The notes: generated from the sequence alone by a model not told the origin. DNA of 64,000 bases from Helicobacter labacensis (GCF_003660285.1 NZ_QXQQ01000001.1:1-64000), one strand, 5' to 3'; positions 24,910 through 34,119 are shown, counted from the stretch's first letter. Numbers and translations: made by a program.

Positions 24910-26307
24910 ATGCCAACAGAACATTCCAGCGCGCCAGAAACTTCTGTGAGTTTTAAAGATTTGGGTTTGCATCCCAAGATTTTGAAGTCCATTGCGGATG
25001 TGGGCTTTGTGCAACCTAGCCCTATTCAAGAAAAGGCTATCCCGTTAATTTTGCAGGGCAAAGATGTGATCGCCCAAGCCCAAACGGGCACGGGCAAGAC
25101 TGCCGCCTTTGCTCTGCCCATTATCCACAATCTCAAGAACGACCAAAGTGTAGAAGCCCTCATCATCACGCCCACTAGAGAATTGGCGATGCAAATTAGC
25201 GATGAGATTTTCCGCTTGGGCAAGAGCGCGCGCACGCGCACTATTTGCGTCTATGGTGGGCAGAGTATCCGCAAGCAATGCGAGCTTTTAGAGAGAAAGC
25301 CCCAAGTGATGATCGCCACACCCGGGCGACTCTTAGACCACCTCAAACACAAGAGGTTAAAAAATTTTGCGCCTAAGGTAGTCGTATTAGATGAAAGCGA
25401 TGAGATGCTAGACATGGGCTTTTTAGATGATATTGAAGAAATCTTTGACTACCTGCCCGAGGACGCGCAAATTTTACTCTTTTCAGCCACCATGCCCCCC
25501 CCCATCAAAGAATTAGCCACCAAAATTTTACAAGACCCCGCCTTTATCCACATCGCGCCCAGCCATGTTACCAATGCCGACATCTCACAACGCTTTTATG
25601 TGATCAACGAACACGAGCGCAATGAGGCGATCATGCGCTTGCTAGATAAAGAAAACCACAACAAGAGCATCATCTTTATGCGCATGAAGCGCGAAGTGGA
25701 CGAGTTGCACCAATTTTTAGTGGAGAGAGGTTATAAGACCACACCTTTGCATGGGGACATGGAACAGCGCGCGCGTCAAGAATCCATCAAGGCTTTTAAA
25801 TCTAAGCGCGCCGATGTGCTGGTGGCTACCGATGTAGCCAGTCGGGGGTTAGATATTAGCGATGTAAGCCATGTCTTTAACTACCACTTGCCCCTCAACA
25901 CTGAGAGTTATATCCATCGCATCGGACGCACGGGGCGCGCGGGCAAAAAGGGGATTGCCATCACTCTAGTAACCCCCCTAGAGTATAAAGAACTCTTGCG
26001 CATGCAAAAAGAGATCGGTTCTAGCATTGAACTGTATGAAATCCCCAACATGGATGAAGATCGCTTGGTGCGCGCGCTCTCTAAGGTAGAGGTCGATGAA
26101 GAGGTGGTGAGCGTGTATGAGCGACTCATGGAACAATTTGAACCCGCTCAACTCACCTTAAAACTCTTGAGCCTACAATTTAAAAGCCAAAAGATCGCCC
26201 TAGACCCACATGCCCTAGATCGCCCCCCCTCCAAAAAACCCTACCAACACTCCAGATCCCACTCTAAGACTCATAAACCCCCACGACAAGGGTATAGACA
26301 AAGGTAG
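24910..26307 (+). CDS. rhpA: DEAD-box RNA helicase
   Basis: This cytoplasmic ATP-dependent helicase is the single DEAD-box enzyme known in H. pylori (RhpA, HP0247), which works with RNase J in mRNA decay. Motifs in order: Q motif (GFVQPSPIQEKAI), I (AQTGTGKT), Ia (PTRELA), Ib (TPGR), II reads DESD rather than DEAD, III (SAT), V (ATDVASRGLD) and VI (HRIGRTGR). The C-terminal 50 residues are basic (SKKPYQHSRSHSKTHK) and likely bind RNA. I chose the ATG at 24910 over the TTG at 24898, because the latter touches the AAAGG ribosome site. Motif II DESD is the natural Helicobacter form as far as I recall. Confidence 0.94.
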   Translation: MPTEHSSAPETSVSFKDLGLHPKILKSIADVGFVQPSPIQEKAIPLILQGKDVIAQAQTGTGKTAAFALPIIHNLKNDQSVEALIITPTRELAMQISDEIFRLGKSARTRTICVYGGQSIRKQCELLERKPQVMIATPGRLLDHLKHKRLKNFAPKVVVLDESDEMLDMGFLDDIEEIFDYLPEDAQILLFSATMPPPIKELATKILQDPAFIHIAPSHVTNADISQRFYVINEHERNEAIMRLLDKENHNKSIIFMRMKREVDELHQFLVERGYKTTPLHGDMEQRARQESIKAFKSKRADVLVATDVASRGLDISDVSHVFNYHLPLNTESYIHRIGRTGRAGKKGIAITLVTPLEYKELLRMQKEIGSSIELYEIPNMDEDRLVRALSKVEVDEEVVSVYERLMEQFEPAQLTLKLLSLQFKSQKIALDPHALDRPPSKKPYQHSRSHSKTHKPPRQGYRQR

Positions 26308-26350
26308 TTTATGACAACAGCCATTTTAGCCCGCGCGCGCAAGGACAGCC

Positions 26351-27454
26351 ATGCCCATTGATCTCAACGAGCATCTCAAAAACAAACAATCCAATCCCCG
26401 CCCTGAGGATTCGAAAAATTCCAACCAGCCTAAGAACCCTCCTCCTTTTAAACCCACCCTACCTCCTAATTTCTTGCAATCTAAGAAATTCACCAGCTTT
26501 GTGGTTTTTGTGATCGTGTTGGTGTTGTTGGTTTTAGCCAAGCCCTTCACCATCATCCAATCTGGTGAAATTGGCATCAAGATCACCGCCGGGAAATACG
26601 ATCCCCTGCCTTTACAGCCCGGGATTCACTTTTTCATCCCCCTAGTGCAAGATATTTTGGTGATCGATACGCGCGTGCGCACGATTAATTTTTCCCGCAC
26701 GGAAGATATGGGGATTGTGGGCAAGAATCAAGGCATTTTTAGAAATGACGCGATCAATGTGATGGATTCTAGGGGTTTGACGGTTTCTATTGAGCTCACC
26801 GTGCAATATCGCCTCAATGCCCAAACCACACCCCAAACCATCGCCACTTATGGCTTGAGCTGGGAGCAAAAGATCATCAACCCGGTGGTGCGCGATGTGG
26901 TGCGCTCCGTGGTGGGGCGCTACCCTGCAGAAGATCTGCCCATCAAGCGCAATGAAATCGCCACGCTGATCAATACCGACATCAATAAAGAGGTTTCCAA
27001 ATTGCCCAATGCCCCCGTAGAACTTAGTTCAATCCAGCTTCGAGAGATTGTGTTGCCCCAAAAGATCAAGGAACAGATTGAAAAGGTGCAGATTGCTAGG
27101 CAGGAATCTGAAAGAGTGAAGTATGAGGTGGAACGCGCCAAGCAAGAGGCACAGAAGTTAGCAGCCTTAGCTAAGGGGGAAGCAGATGCCAATCGGATCA
27201 AAGCCCAAGGGGTGGCTGATGCGATCGTGATTGAAGCCAAGGCTAAATCCGCAGCTAATTTGAGTATCGCCCAAAGCCTGACCGATAAGCTCTTAAGCTT
27301 ACGCCAAATTGAGGTGCAAGGGCAATTTAATGAAGCGCTTAAAGCCAACCAAAACGCCCAGATTTTACTTACCCCCGGGGGGGCTGTGCCCAATATTTGG
27401 CTAGACACCAAGAGTAAACCCAAAGCCCTAGCCACACAAGGGGCGCATAAATAG
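26351..27454 (+). CDS. SPFH/Band 7 membrane protein (HflK-like)
   Basis: The 367-residue protein has a Pro-rich cytoplasmic start, one transmembrane helix (about residues 46-65, FVVFVIVLVLLVLAKPF), a Band 7/prohibitin domain (GIKITAGKYDPLPLQPGIHF) and a long coiled coil (VKYEVERAKQEAQKLAALAK). Such proteins form large rings at the inner membrane and guard the FtsH protease or mark lipid-ordered patches. It corresponds to H. pylori HP0248, again between the helicase gene and a DUF2393 gene. AAGGAC precedes the ATG. No HflC partner is adjacent. Confidence 0.92.
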   Translation: MPIDLNEHLKNKQSNPRPEDSKNSNQPKNPPPFKPTLPPNFLQSKKFTSFVVFVIVLVLLVLAKPFTIIQSGEIGIKITAGKYDPLPLQPGIHFFIPLVQDILVIDTRVRTINFSRTEDMGIVGKNQGIFRNDAINVMDSRGLTVSIELTVQYRLNAQTTPQTIATYGLSWEQKIINPVVRDVVRSVVGRYPAEDLPIKRNEIATLINTDINKEVSKLPNAPVELSSIQLREIVLPQKIKEQIEKVQIARQESERVKYEVERAKQEAQKLAALAKGEADANRIKAQGVADAIVIEAKAKSAANLSIAQSLTDKLLSLRQIEVQGQFNEALKANQNAQILLTPGGAVPNIWLDTKSKPKALATQGAHK

Positions 27455-27456
27455 CC

Positions 27457-27984
27457 ATGAACGCCATTTTGCAACACCTTTTGGAGACATTACAAGCCTT
27501 TTGGGCGCAGACCAGCCCCTTAGCTCTATGGGTGTTTGGAGGGCATTATTTTCTCTTTTTATGCTTTTTTTCTATGGGGATTGTCTTTAGGGGGGTGATC
27601 TCTGCGCTGTGTTTGGGGCTCTCGTTTGTGGCGCTCTTTGGCGCGCCCTTTGGGGTGCGCTATGTTACCCAAGACCAATTCTTGAAAATCCAAACCAGCA
27701 TCGAACATGCCGCTGCGCTTGTCTACACGAATGCCTTTGTCGCGCAAGTGAAGATCAAAAATGAAGGGAGATTGGATTTCCAGCAATGTAGCCTGCGCCT
27801 GGATGTGTTGAATCCTTTCCACAATAAGTTGCAAGAGATTCTCTCCCATTGGCTCTTTGCCAAAACCTATTTGAAAACCTTTAAAACCCCCCTAGCGCGC
27901 CAGCAAGAACGCGTTTTTGAGTGGAGTATCGACCCTTATCCTTACCGCCATAACCCCTTTAAACTCTCTGCGCACTGTTATTGA
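27457..27984 (+). CDS. DUF2393-like membrane protein
   Basis: The 175-residue protein has two hydrophobic helices near the N-terminus (about residues 24-45 and 47-66) and a periplasmic domain with KIKNEGRLDFQQCSLRLDVL. It corresponds to H. pylori HP0249, a conserved campylobacterial protein of unknown role. The ATG comes two bases after the SPFH gene stop, so the two are cotranscribed and probably work together at the membrane, which is inference from context. Confidence 0.8.
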   Translation: MNAILQHLLETLQAFWAQTSPLALWVFGGHYFLFLCFFSMGIVFRGVISALCLGLSFVALFGAPFGVRYVTQDQFLKIQTSIEHAAALVYTNAFVAQVKIKNEGRLDFQQCSLRLDVLNPFHNKLQEILSHWLFAKTYLKTFKTPLARQQERVFEWSIDPYPYRHNPFKLSAHCY

Positions 27985-28004
27985 AGTTCTGCCTAAAAAT
28001 ACGC

Positions 28005-28010
28005 TACAAT
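28005..28010 (+). promoter_or_regulatory. -10 promoter of the first LPP20-like gene
   Basis: TACAAT lies 26 bases before the ATG, and AAAGGAAAG provides the ribosome site between them. Confidence 0.6.
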
Positions 28011-28035
28011 CCTCTATCAAACCTAAAGGAAAGTT

Positions 28036-28608
28036 ATGTCTAGGCGTATCACCCTAACGCTGGTAGGCGCGCTCATGCTGGGGGCGTGCGCGATGAGCCC
28101 CAAGAAACAAGCTTTTTTGCAAAACATGCCCACTTGGATGATCCAAGATCAAAGCATGCACATCACACAAGGGATCGACAGCTCCCATGTCATCAACGGT
28201 CAAGTGGAACGCTCAGAGGGAATCGCTAGGGAGCGCGCTAGATTCCGCGTGGCAATCCACATCGCCAACAGGCTTAAAGATGTCTTCAATGTTACGCAAA
28301 ATTCTAAGCAAAAGCCCTACGACAACGAAGTCTTTAAAGAAGTGATCCAAGCCATTGCGACTAGTTTGGATAAGGAAGTGCAATTGGGCGAATACATCAA
28401 CCCCAATAATCACGAGGTGTTTATGCTAGTGCGGGTTAATAGCTATAGCCCAGAGCGTTTAGGCAAGGCGTTATCAGAGATCAGTCTCTTAGACCCAGAA
28501 ACAATCAAGCAGGTTATGTTAGGTGTCAAAAAAATCTTTGAAGAGGTGGCTTTGGAGAGCGATGCGCAAACCCACCATGATTTCACAAAGGAACGCGGGG
28601 GACATTAA
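28036..28608 (+). CDS. LPP20-like outer-membrane lipoprotein (copy 1)
   Basis: The 190-residue protein has a lipoprotein signal ending in LMLGAC. The mature part shows the LPP20 pattern: QNMPTWMIQDQSM, a conserved ARERARFRVAIHIA helix and EVFMLVRVNSYSPERL near the end. LPP20 proteins of Helicobacter are surface-exposed lipoproteins of uncertain function. It is strongly similar to the gene on the other side of flavodoxin (GIDSSHVINGQVERSE and GEYINPNN shared), so the two are duplicates. A histidine-containing tail (THHDFTKERGGH) is unique to this copy. Confidence 0.8.
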   Translation: MSRRITLTLVGALMLGACAMSPKKQAFLQNMPTWMIQDQSMHITQGIDSSHVINGQVERSEGIARERARFRVAIHIANRLKDVFNVTQNSKQKPYDNEVFKEVIQAIATSLDKEVQLGEYINPNNHEVFMLVRVNSYSPERLGKALSEISLLDPETIKQVMLGVKKIFEEVALESDAQTHHDFTKERGGH

Positions 28609-28637
28609 GGGGGCTTGATATTTTCTTTAAACTTGGC

Positions 28638-28643
28638 TACAAT
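28638..28643 (+). promoter_or_regulatory. -10 promoter of fldA
   Basis: TACAAT lies 40 bases upstream of the fldA ATG, with AAAGGAT as the ribosome site. Confidence 0.6.
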
Positions 28644-28683
28644 GGGGGGAGCACTTGATGCTAAATTTCGCTAAAGGATAGTT

Positions 28684-29175
28684 ATGGCAGTTGGGATTTT
28701 TTATGGAACGGATAGCGGGAATTCTGAGACTATCAGCAATAAGCTTTCTGAAAAACTAGGCGGGGCTAAGGTTTTTGATGTGGCTAAAGCCTCTAAGGCG
28801 GATTTTGATAGCTTTAGCTCTGTGGTGTTGGTGGCTCCCACAGCAGGAGCTGGGGACTTACAAAGCGATTGGGAGGACTTTTTGGGCACTCTAAGTGAAG
28901 CCGATTTTGCCAATAAAACCATCGCGCTAGTGGGGTTGGGCGATCAAGACACCTATTCTGAGACCTTTGCAGAGGGAATTTATCATCTGTATGAAAAAGC
29001 TAAGGCGGGTAAAGTTGTAGGTTTCACCTCCACAGATGGCTATACCTTTGAGGCTTCTAAATCTGTAGAGGGGGGTAAGTTCGTGGGGCTAGTCTTAGAT
29101 GAAGACAACCAAGACGATCTCACCGATGGGCGCATTGAGGCGTGGGTCAATGAAGTCAAGGGTGCTTTGGCGTAG
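28684..29175 (+). CDS. fldA: Flavodoxin
   Basis: This 163-residue long-chain flavodoxin accepts electrons from pyruvate:flavodoxin oxidoreductase in Helicobacter, where it is essential. The FMN phosphate loop is [10 protein letters not shown] (residues 9-18), followed by [20 protein letters not shown] and [15 protein letters not shown], all very close to H. pylori FldA (HP1161). The start is fixed by AAAGGATAGTT just before the ATG. It lies between two LPP20-like genes, an arrangement I do not recall from H. pylori. Confidence 0.97.
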   Translation: MAVGIFYGTDSGNSETISNKLSEKLGGAKVFDVAKASKADFDSFSSVVLVAPTAGAGDLQSDWEDFLGTLSEADFANKTIALVGLGDQDTYSETFAEGIYHLYEKAKAGKVVGFTSTDGYTFEASKSVEGGKFVGLVLDEDNQDDLTDGRIEAWVNEVKGALA

Positions 29176-29189
29176 GGGTGTGTAGGTCG

Positions 29190-29744
29190 ATGACTTGGAA
29201 AATCAGCACCTTAGCACTGGTAGGAGTCTTTGGGCTAGGTGCGTGCGCACCCCAACACCAAAAACAGGTCTTCTTGCAAAACATGCCTATGTGGATGATC
29301 CAAGATAGGAGCATGTTTGTAACCCAAGGGATAGACAGCTCCCATGTCATCAACGGGCAGGTGGAGCGATCCGAAAAGATCGCTAGGGAGCGCGCTAGGT
29401 TCCGCGTGGCGATCCACATCGCAGATAAAATCAAGGGGGCTTACACTGTAGCCCAGAACGCAGAACAAAAACCCTTTGATAGCGAGATTTTCAAGATGAT
29501 CACCCAAGCCATCGCAGCGAGCTTAGGCAAGGAAATCCAGCTAGGCGAATACATCAACCCCAATAACCAAGAGGTGTTTATGTTGGTGCGGGTTAATAGC
29601 TACAACCCAGCGCGCCTGCAACAACTATTGACCAATATCGAGGTGCTTGACAACAAGACGATCCAGCAGATCATGCGTGGCGTTAGTAAGGTCTTCGATC
29701 AAGCGATCGACTATGACGATGTGCAGGTCCCAAAGAGTATGTGA
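29190..29744 (+). CDS. LPP20-like outer-membrane lipoprotein (copy 2)
   Basis: The 184-residue product has a lipoprotein signal (WKISTLALVGVFGLGAC) and is a close duplicate of the lipoprotein upstream of flavodoxin: KQVFLQNMPMWMIQDRSM, ARERARFRVAIHIADK and GEYINPNNQEVFMLVRVN. Differences cluster in the C-terminal quarter. I prefer the ATG at 29190, 14 bases after the flavodoxin stop; a GTG at 29178 is an alternative. No separate promoter is visible, so it is probably transcribed with fldA. Confidence 0.8.
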   Translation: MTWKISTLALVGVFGLGACAPQHQKQVFLQNMPMWMIQDRSMFVTQGIDSSHVINGQVERSEKIARERARFRVAIHIADKIKGAYTVAQNAEQKPFDSEIFKMITQAIAASLGKEIQLGEYINPNNQEVFMLVRVNSYNPARLQQLLTNIEVLDNKTIQQIMRGVSKVFDQAIDYDDVQVPKSM

Positions 29745-29757
29745 GCACCCCCCCCTT

Positions 29758-30324
29758 TTAGGCTTTGAGTTTTTCTAAATACTCCCCGGTTTGGGTATTG
29801 ACCTTGATCACCTCTCCTTCTAGGGCGTGGAAGGGCACTTGCACCACCGCGCCGGTTTCTAGGGTGGCGGGCTTTTTGCTGCCGCTGGAAGTGTCGCCCT
29901 TGAAATTGGGGGGGGTTTGCACGATTTTGAGCGCGACCACTTGGGCGACTTCTACAGAGATCGCCTTTTGGTTGTGGAATAGCACTTGCACCTGCGAGCC
30001 CTCTAGCATCCATTTGGGAGCTTCGCCCACCTGATCCTCACTCAAAGCGATCTGTTCATAGGTTTCTGTGTCCATGAATTGGTAGCTTGTGCCATCAAAG
30101 TAGAGAAATTGCATGGGTTTTTGCACTAAATTAGGCTCTTCACACTTATCCCCGGCATGAAAAGTCTTCTCAATCACCTTGCCATCTAGGAAAGACTTGA
30201 TCTTGGCGCGCACAAAAGCTGCCCCCTTGCCCGGCTTGACATGCTGGTATTCCACAATACGGTAAGGCACACCAGCAATCTCAATCTTGAGGTTTTTCTT
30301 TAGCTCACTCATCCCAATAGCCAT
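29758..30324 (-). CDS. efp: Elongation factor P
   Basis: EF-P relieves ribosome stalling at proline runs. The 188-residue protein starts [18 protein letters not shown] and has the domain I loop [12 protein letters not shown], whose Lys is the residue that other bacteria modify. The C-terminal OB domain ends in [14 protein letters not shown]-like sequence. AGGAGG lies six bases before the ATG at 30324. The gene follows fba by nine bases or so, as H. pylori HP0177 follows HP0176. No modification enzymes (EpmA/B, EarP) are nearby. Confidence 0.97.
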   Translation of the reverse strand: MAIGMSELKKNLKIEIAGVPYRIVEYQHVKPGKGAAFVRAKIKSFLDGKVIEKTFHAGDKCEEPNLVQKPMQFLYFDGTSYQFMDTETYEQIALSEDQVGEAPKWMLEGSQVQVLFHNQKAISVEVAQVVALKIVQTPPNFKGDTSSGSKKPATLETGAVVQVPFHALEGEVIKVNTQTGEYLEKLKA

Positions 30325-30333
30325 CAAATCCTC

Positions 30334-31257
30334 CTAGATTTTATCAGCGCTACCCAGTAGGTGCATGCGCTCTACAATGACCTCTTTGACCGCCTCAATG
30401 CCCGGGGTAAAAAACTTGCGTAAGTCAAATTCGCTAGGGTGTTCGTTGGCGACTTTGCGCACCTGCGCGATGAAAGCGATGCGCAAATCGGTGTCTATAT
30501 TGACCTTGTTGATCCCCCCCTTGATGGACTCTTGCAAGAACGCGTAGGGAACGCCCTTGCTTCCCTTTAAATCCCCCCCTGTGGCTAGGAAGGATTGGCT
30601 AACTTTCTGGGGGATCGCGCTAGCACCATGCAAGACTAGAGGGATATTGGTGCGCTCTTTGACCTCTACAAGCCTTTCAAAATCTAATTTAGGTTCGCCC
30701 TTGAATTTAAAGGCTCCATGGCTTGTGCCTATGGCTGGGGCTAAATAATCCACATGGCTGATTTTGACAAACTCTTCAGCCTCGTCCGGATTGACCAAGA
30801 CCGCGTCTTTTTCATCTACAGAGATATTGTCTTCAATCCCCATCAAACGCCCTAACTCTGCCTCTACACTTACATTTTTAGAGTGAGCGTAATCGACCAC
30901 CTGCTTAGTGAGCTCTAGGTTTTCTTTGAAAGGGTGGTGGGAGGCATCAATCATCACAGAGGTAAAGCCCGCATCCACGGCTCTTTTACAGCTCTCAAAA
31001 GTCGTCCCATGATCCAAATGCAGGGCTACAGGGATGTGAGGATAACGCTTAACCATTGTTTGCACGAGACTTAAAACCATGTCAATGCCCAGATACTTGA
31101 TCGCTCCCTCACTGGCTTGCACGATTAAGGGGGATTTTGCACTATCTGCTGCCTCAAAAATGGCGCGTAACATTTCCACATTCACGAAGTTAAACGCGCC
31201 CACGCCATAGCCCTCTTGGTGGGCTTTGTTGAGAATCTCACTGCCTTTGACTAACAT
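30334..31257 (-). CDS. fbaA: Class II fructose-bisphosphate aldolase
   Basis: The 307-residue enzyme splits or forms fructose 1,6-bisphosphate, used for gluconeogenesis in Helicobacter. The zinc ligands are visible in ALHLDHGTTFESC near residue 79 and in the His of AIGTSHGAFK near residue 180; LVLHGASAIP carries another. MIDASHHPFKEN is the family signature. A good AGGAG site precedes the ATG. It is the middle gene of the prolyl isomerase-fba-efp run, identical in order to H. pylori HP0175-HP0177. Confidence 0.97.
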   Translation of the reverse strand: MLVKGSEILNKAHQEGYGVGAFNFVNVEMLRAIFEAADSAKSPLIVQASEGAIKYLGIDMVLSLVQTMVKRYPHIPVALHLDHGTTFESCKRAVDAGFTSVMIDASHHPFKENLELTKQVVDYAHSKNVSVEAELGRLMGIEDNISVDEKDAVLVNPDEAEEFVKISHVDYLAPAIGTSHGAFKFKGEPKLDFERLVEVKERTNIPLVLHGASAIPQKVSQSFLATGGDLKGSKGVPYAFLQESIKGGINKVNIDTDLRIAFIAQVRKVANEHPSEFDLRKFFTPGIEAVKEVIVERMHLLGSADKI

Positions 31258-31277
31258 GGGGTGCTCCTAACAGGGGT

Positions 31278-32171
31278 TTATTTGATGTCGATCTTGACTT
31301 GTTTGCGCAATTTGTCTAACTCGCCCTTGACATACTCTTGGAATTGGTGTTCTTTGATGATCCCAATGATGGTTTGTTTGGCTTGCGCGTAGGTAGGGGT
31401 TACAGGTTCGTTCTTTTTCATCAAGTAGATGACATGGTAACCAAACTCTGTTTTAATGGGTTTTTTGGTGTAGGTGCCCGGTCTAAGAGAGAAAACCGCG
31501 TTAGAAAATTCGGGTGCCATTTGGTTTTTTTGGAATTTACCTAGATCGCCTCCGTTTTTGGTGTTTTTGGTGTTGGGATCAATGGAGTCGCGGTTGGCAA
31601 TTTTGATAAACTCGTGCTCCAATTTGTTCTTGGGCACTTTATTGAGCTCAGAGATCACGCGCTTGGCATCGGCTTCCGTCTTAACCAAGATATGCCTAGC
31701 CTGTGCCTCTTGTTGCACAAATTTTGACTTGTTGGCTTCGTAATACTTTTTGAGCTGCGCTTCTGGAATTTCCTCTTTGCCAATAACCTCTGCCTTGCGC
31801 TTAGCCCAAATCTCTACTAAGAGTTGCTTTTTATAGCTCTCCATGCTGTGCTTAAACTCTGGGGTGTCCTCTAAGTTCTCTTTTTTAGCTTCTCGTTCGA
31901 TTAAGAGATTGTTAATCGCTTGTTCTAGCAAGCTCATTTGTTGATCTTTTTTGAGCTTGTCAAAGTCAAAATTGGGGTTTCTCTGCTTGATTACATCAAA
32001 ATCGCTCTCTGTGATGTCCACCACTTCGGGTTGGCTAACCTTTTTGGTCTTTTTATTTGCCTTGCCCGTTTGCGCGCTCGGAAAAGTAACGGTCGCTAGG
32101 GTGGTTGCCCCCACCATGCCCACGCCAAGCACACCGGCCAAGACCACACTCAACACGCTTTTTTTAACCAT
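31278..32171 (-). CDS. Secreted peptidyl-prolyl isomerase (CBF2/HP0175 type)
   Basis: The 297-residue protein has a signal peptide (MVKKSVLSVVLAGVLGVGMV...), a SurA-like N-terminal domain and a parvulin domain (QARHILVKTEADAKRVISEL to KTEFGYHVIYLMKKNEPV). It folds periplasmic and outer-membrane proteins; the H. pylori homologue HP0175 is also released and provokes host cells. The frame is open to 32240, but the ATG at 32171 has GGAGA at proper distance and starts the signal peptide. Two candidate -10 boxes lie upstream (leftward TACAAT at 32187-32192 and TAAAAT at 32231-32236). Confidence 0.93.
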   Translation of the reverse strand: MVKKSVLSVVLAGVLGVGMVGATTLATVTFPSAQTGKANKKTKKVSQPEVVDITESDFDVIKQRNPNFDFDKLKKDQQMSLLEQAINNLLIEREAKKENLEDTPEFKHSMESYKKQLLVEIWAKRKAEVIGKEEIPEAQLKKYYEANKSKFVQQEAQARHILVKTEADAKRVISELNKVPKNKLEHEFIKIANRDSIDPNTKNTKNGGDLGKFQKNQMAPEFSNAVFSLRPGTYTKKPIKTEFGYHVIYLMKKNEPVTPTYAQAKQTIIGIIKEHQFQEYVKGELDKLRKQVKIDIK

Positions 32172-32272
32172 AAAATTCTCCAAAGTATTGTAAAATGAGA
32201 GCCTGCTACAGCAAGCGCACATAAGCTTGCATTTTAGCATGCTAAACTTAAATAAATAAGAAAGAGGGAGTC

Positions 32273-33013
32273 ATGAAAGGTCCATTGCGCACCATCCAAG
32301 AGAGTTGGAAAGACTTTTTGAGTTGGAAAATGTTGCTTTTAAATTTGGGTCCTGTGCTTGTCGGGCTGTTGTTTTGGGGGATTTTGCTCTTTTACTTTGG
32401 GGATAATCTGGTGCGCATTATAGAGGGATTTTTACCCACTAGCTGGTATCGTTACGCGCACAGCGGGGGGTTTATGCCCGCGTTTTTCTTGTTGCTGTTT
32501 AAAACCTTTGTTTACATCTTACTGGGCTTGTTTGTGCTGATCTTAAGCTTGGTTGGCAATGTGCTAGTGGCGATCTTTTACACCCCCATCGTGGTTTCTT
32601 TCGTGCGCAAGAAAGACTACCCAGACCTCTGCCTAGAGGGCTTTGGAGATTTTAACTTTTGCTTACAACACTTCCTCAAACAGCTGGCTTATTTGTGTAT
32701 GTTTTTGTTGGTGTGTATCCCGCTTTACTTCATCCCCTTTGTTGGAGTCTTCTTCTCTTTAATCCCCCATTACTTCTTTTTTAAGAACACCCTCTGTTTT
32801 GACATCGCCACTTCTCTTTTTAATCAAGAACGCTACACACAAGTGCTAAGGGATCACAAAATCCCCCTCCACAAGGTGGCGATTTTAGCCTATCTCTTCT
32901 CTTTAATCCCCGTCTTTAACTTCTTTGCTACCTTATTGCAGACCCTTATCTTAACGCGCTATTTCTTAGAGATCAAGGCGCAAGAAAAGCAGGTGGCTAA
33001 CCCACCAGCTTAG
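32273..33013 (+). CDS. EI24/CysZ-like membrane protein
   Basis: The 246-residue protein has four long hydrophobic segments (about residues 22-45, 60-100, 135-165 and 205-230) in the pattern of the EI24 (DUF540) family, which includes CysZ. It corresponds to H. pylori HP0174. The start has a strong AGAGGGAG site. Whether it moves sulphate or another solute is unknown. It converges with fluC, overlapping it by 17 bases. Confidence 0.8.
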   Translation: MKGPLRTIQESWKDFLSWKMLLLNLGPVLVGLLFWGILLFYFGDNLVRIIEGFLPTSWYRYAHSGGFMPAFFLLLFKTFVYILLGLFVLILSLVGNVLVAIFYTPIVVSFVRKKDYPDLCLEGFGDFNFCLQHFLKQLAYLCMFLLVCIPLYFIPFVGVFFSLIPHYFFFKNTLCFDIATSLFNQERYTQVLRDHKIPLHKVAILAYLFSLIPVFNFFATLLQTLILTRYFLEIKAQEKQVANPPA

Positions 33014-33377
33014 CCAAGCCCCAGCCCAACGCCACGCACCCTAACCCTAAGAGATTTGTGCCTAGCACATAGGCTAGGGCTTCGCTGACAGCCTGCTTTT
33101 GCAAGAGTTTTAGGGTATCTAGCCCAAAAGAAGAAAAGGTGGTAAAGCCTCCCAACACCCCCGTGATGAAAAATACCCCCACGCGATCTCCTAACACCCC
33201 CCTTGTGGCTAAATGCCCCGCAAAGCCGATCACAAAGCACCCGATCAAATTCACACTGAAAGTGCCTAGGGGGAAACTCTCCCACATTAAAAAGCGTGTT
33301 GGGGCGACTTTACCCACCAAATAGCGCAAAGAACTCCCCAAAGCCCCCCCCAAAGCCGCCCAAACCACCATACCCAT
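32997..33377 (-). CDS. crcB: Fluoride channel FluC/CrcB
   Basis: The 126-residue membrane protein has four helices and the Fluc motifs: GGALGSSLRYLV near residue 10, GTFSVNLIGCF near residue 42 and GVLGGFTTFSSFGLDT near residue 73. Fluc dimers export fluoride. I take the ATG at 33377 because AAGGAG lies six bases before it; the frame extends to 33407 but that piece belongs to the end of hemD. No fluoride riboswitch was recognised upstream. H. pylori counterpart HP1225. Confidence 0.94.
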   Translation of the reverse strand: MGMVVWAALGGALGSSLRYLVGKVAPTRFLMWESFPLGTFSVNLIGCFVIGFAGHLATRGVLGDRVGVFFITGVLGGFTTFSSFGLDTLKLLQKQAVSEALAYVLGTNLLGLGCVALGWGLAKLVG

Positions 33378-33390
33378 GCCACTCTCCTTT

Positions 33391-34119
33391 TTAGACCAAT
33401 CTAACACAGCTAGCCAATTCTTTGGCTAACGCCACGCTGGCTTGCAAGCTGGGTTCAGGGCTAATGAGAGCGCGCACATGGGATTCAAAAGCCCGGTAGG
33501 TGCTCTCCCCTAGGGCGATGGCGCGGTAACTTGTATCCCAGCCAAAATTAAACACAAAGGCTTTGTAAGCGCTCGGGGCACTAAAAATGAGAATGGAGTG
33601 GGGTGGGGGCTTGAGATGGGCGGATAGTTTTAGGGGTTTATTGGTGTAGGCGATGAGTTCTTGCACGCTGACATGGGCTTGTAACCACGCCCCTAAATTG
33701 AACGCGCTGTGCTGGGCGCGCACATACAACGCGCTTTTGGTTTGCAAGCACGCCTGTAAGTGGGGCAACACTTCTTGAGCGAATAACGCGCCTTGGGCTC
33801 TTTGCCCGACAAAGGCAACTTGGAAGCCTAAATCTTGAGCCCAACGCGCGCTTTGGGGAGCTAGCACAAAGCTAGGCAAGCTCTTCAACACCGCCAAAAC
33901 ATGCGTGTTTTGCAGACTATGTTCTAGGGCTAGGGGGGCATTTTTAGAGGTGAATAGCAACGCGCCGATGCCACTCACATCTAGCACCCCTTGGGGTGTG
34001 CTTATATTCACACCTTGCGCACCAAGGGGCAGATACTCTAGGGTGTTGCAAACAAGGCTTTGGACCTGCAAATCGTCCTCATACGGTCTAAGCCCTACCA
34101 CCACGATACTAGGTTGCAA
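33391..34119 (-). CDS. hemD: Uroporphyrinogen-III synthase
   Basis: HemD closes and inverts the D ring of hydroxymethylbilane to make uroporphyrinogen III for haem. The 242-residue protein has the two-domain HemD pattern with a weakly conserved sequence: GALLFTSKNAPLAL near residue 51 and SILIFSAPSAYKAFV near residue 178. It starts at a TTG one base past the rhodanese stop (TAATTG). The order rhodanese-hemD-fluC is that of H. pylori HP1223-HP1225. Confidence 0.88.
   Translation of the reverse strand: MQPSIVVVGLRPYEDDLQVQSLVCNTLEYLPLGAQGVNISTPQGVLDVSGIGALLFTSKNAPLALEHSLQNTHVLAVLKSLPSFVLAPQSARWAQDLGFQVAFVGQRAQGALFAQEVLPHLQACLQTKSALYVRAQHSAFNLGAWLQAHVSVQELIAYTNKPLKLSAHLKPPPHSILIFSAPSAYKAFVFNFGWDTSYRAIALGESTYRAFESHVRALISPEPSLQASVALAKELASCVRLV

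Noticed and set aside
26310-26360. Sixteen-codon rightward frame between the helicase and SPFH genes
   Set aside because: It has no ribosome site and overlaps the SPFH start; too short to support.
26920-27477. Leftward 185-residue open frame
   Set aside because: Antisense to the SPFH gene, which has clear domains and correct start signals; no independent support.
29745-29757. C-rich run between the lipoprotein and efp genes as a terminator
   Set aside because: There is no stem; it is only a short homopolymer in a convergent gap.
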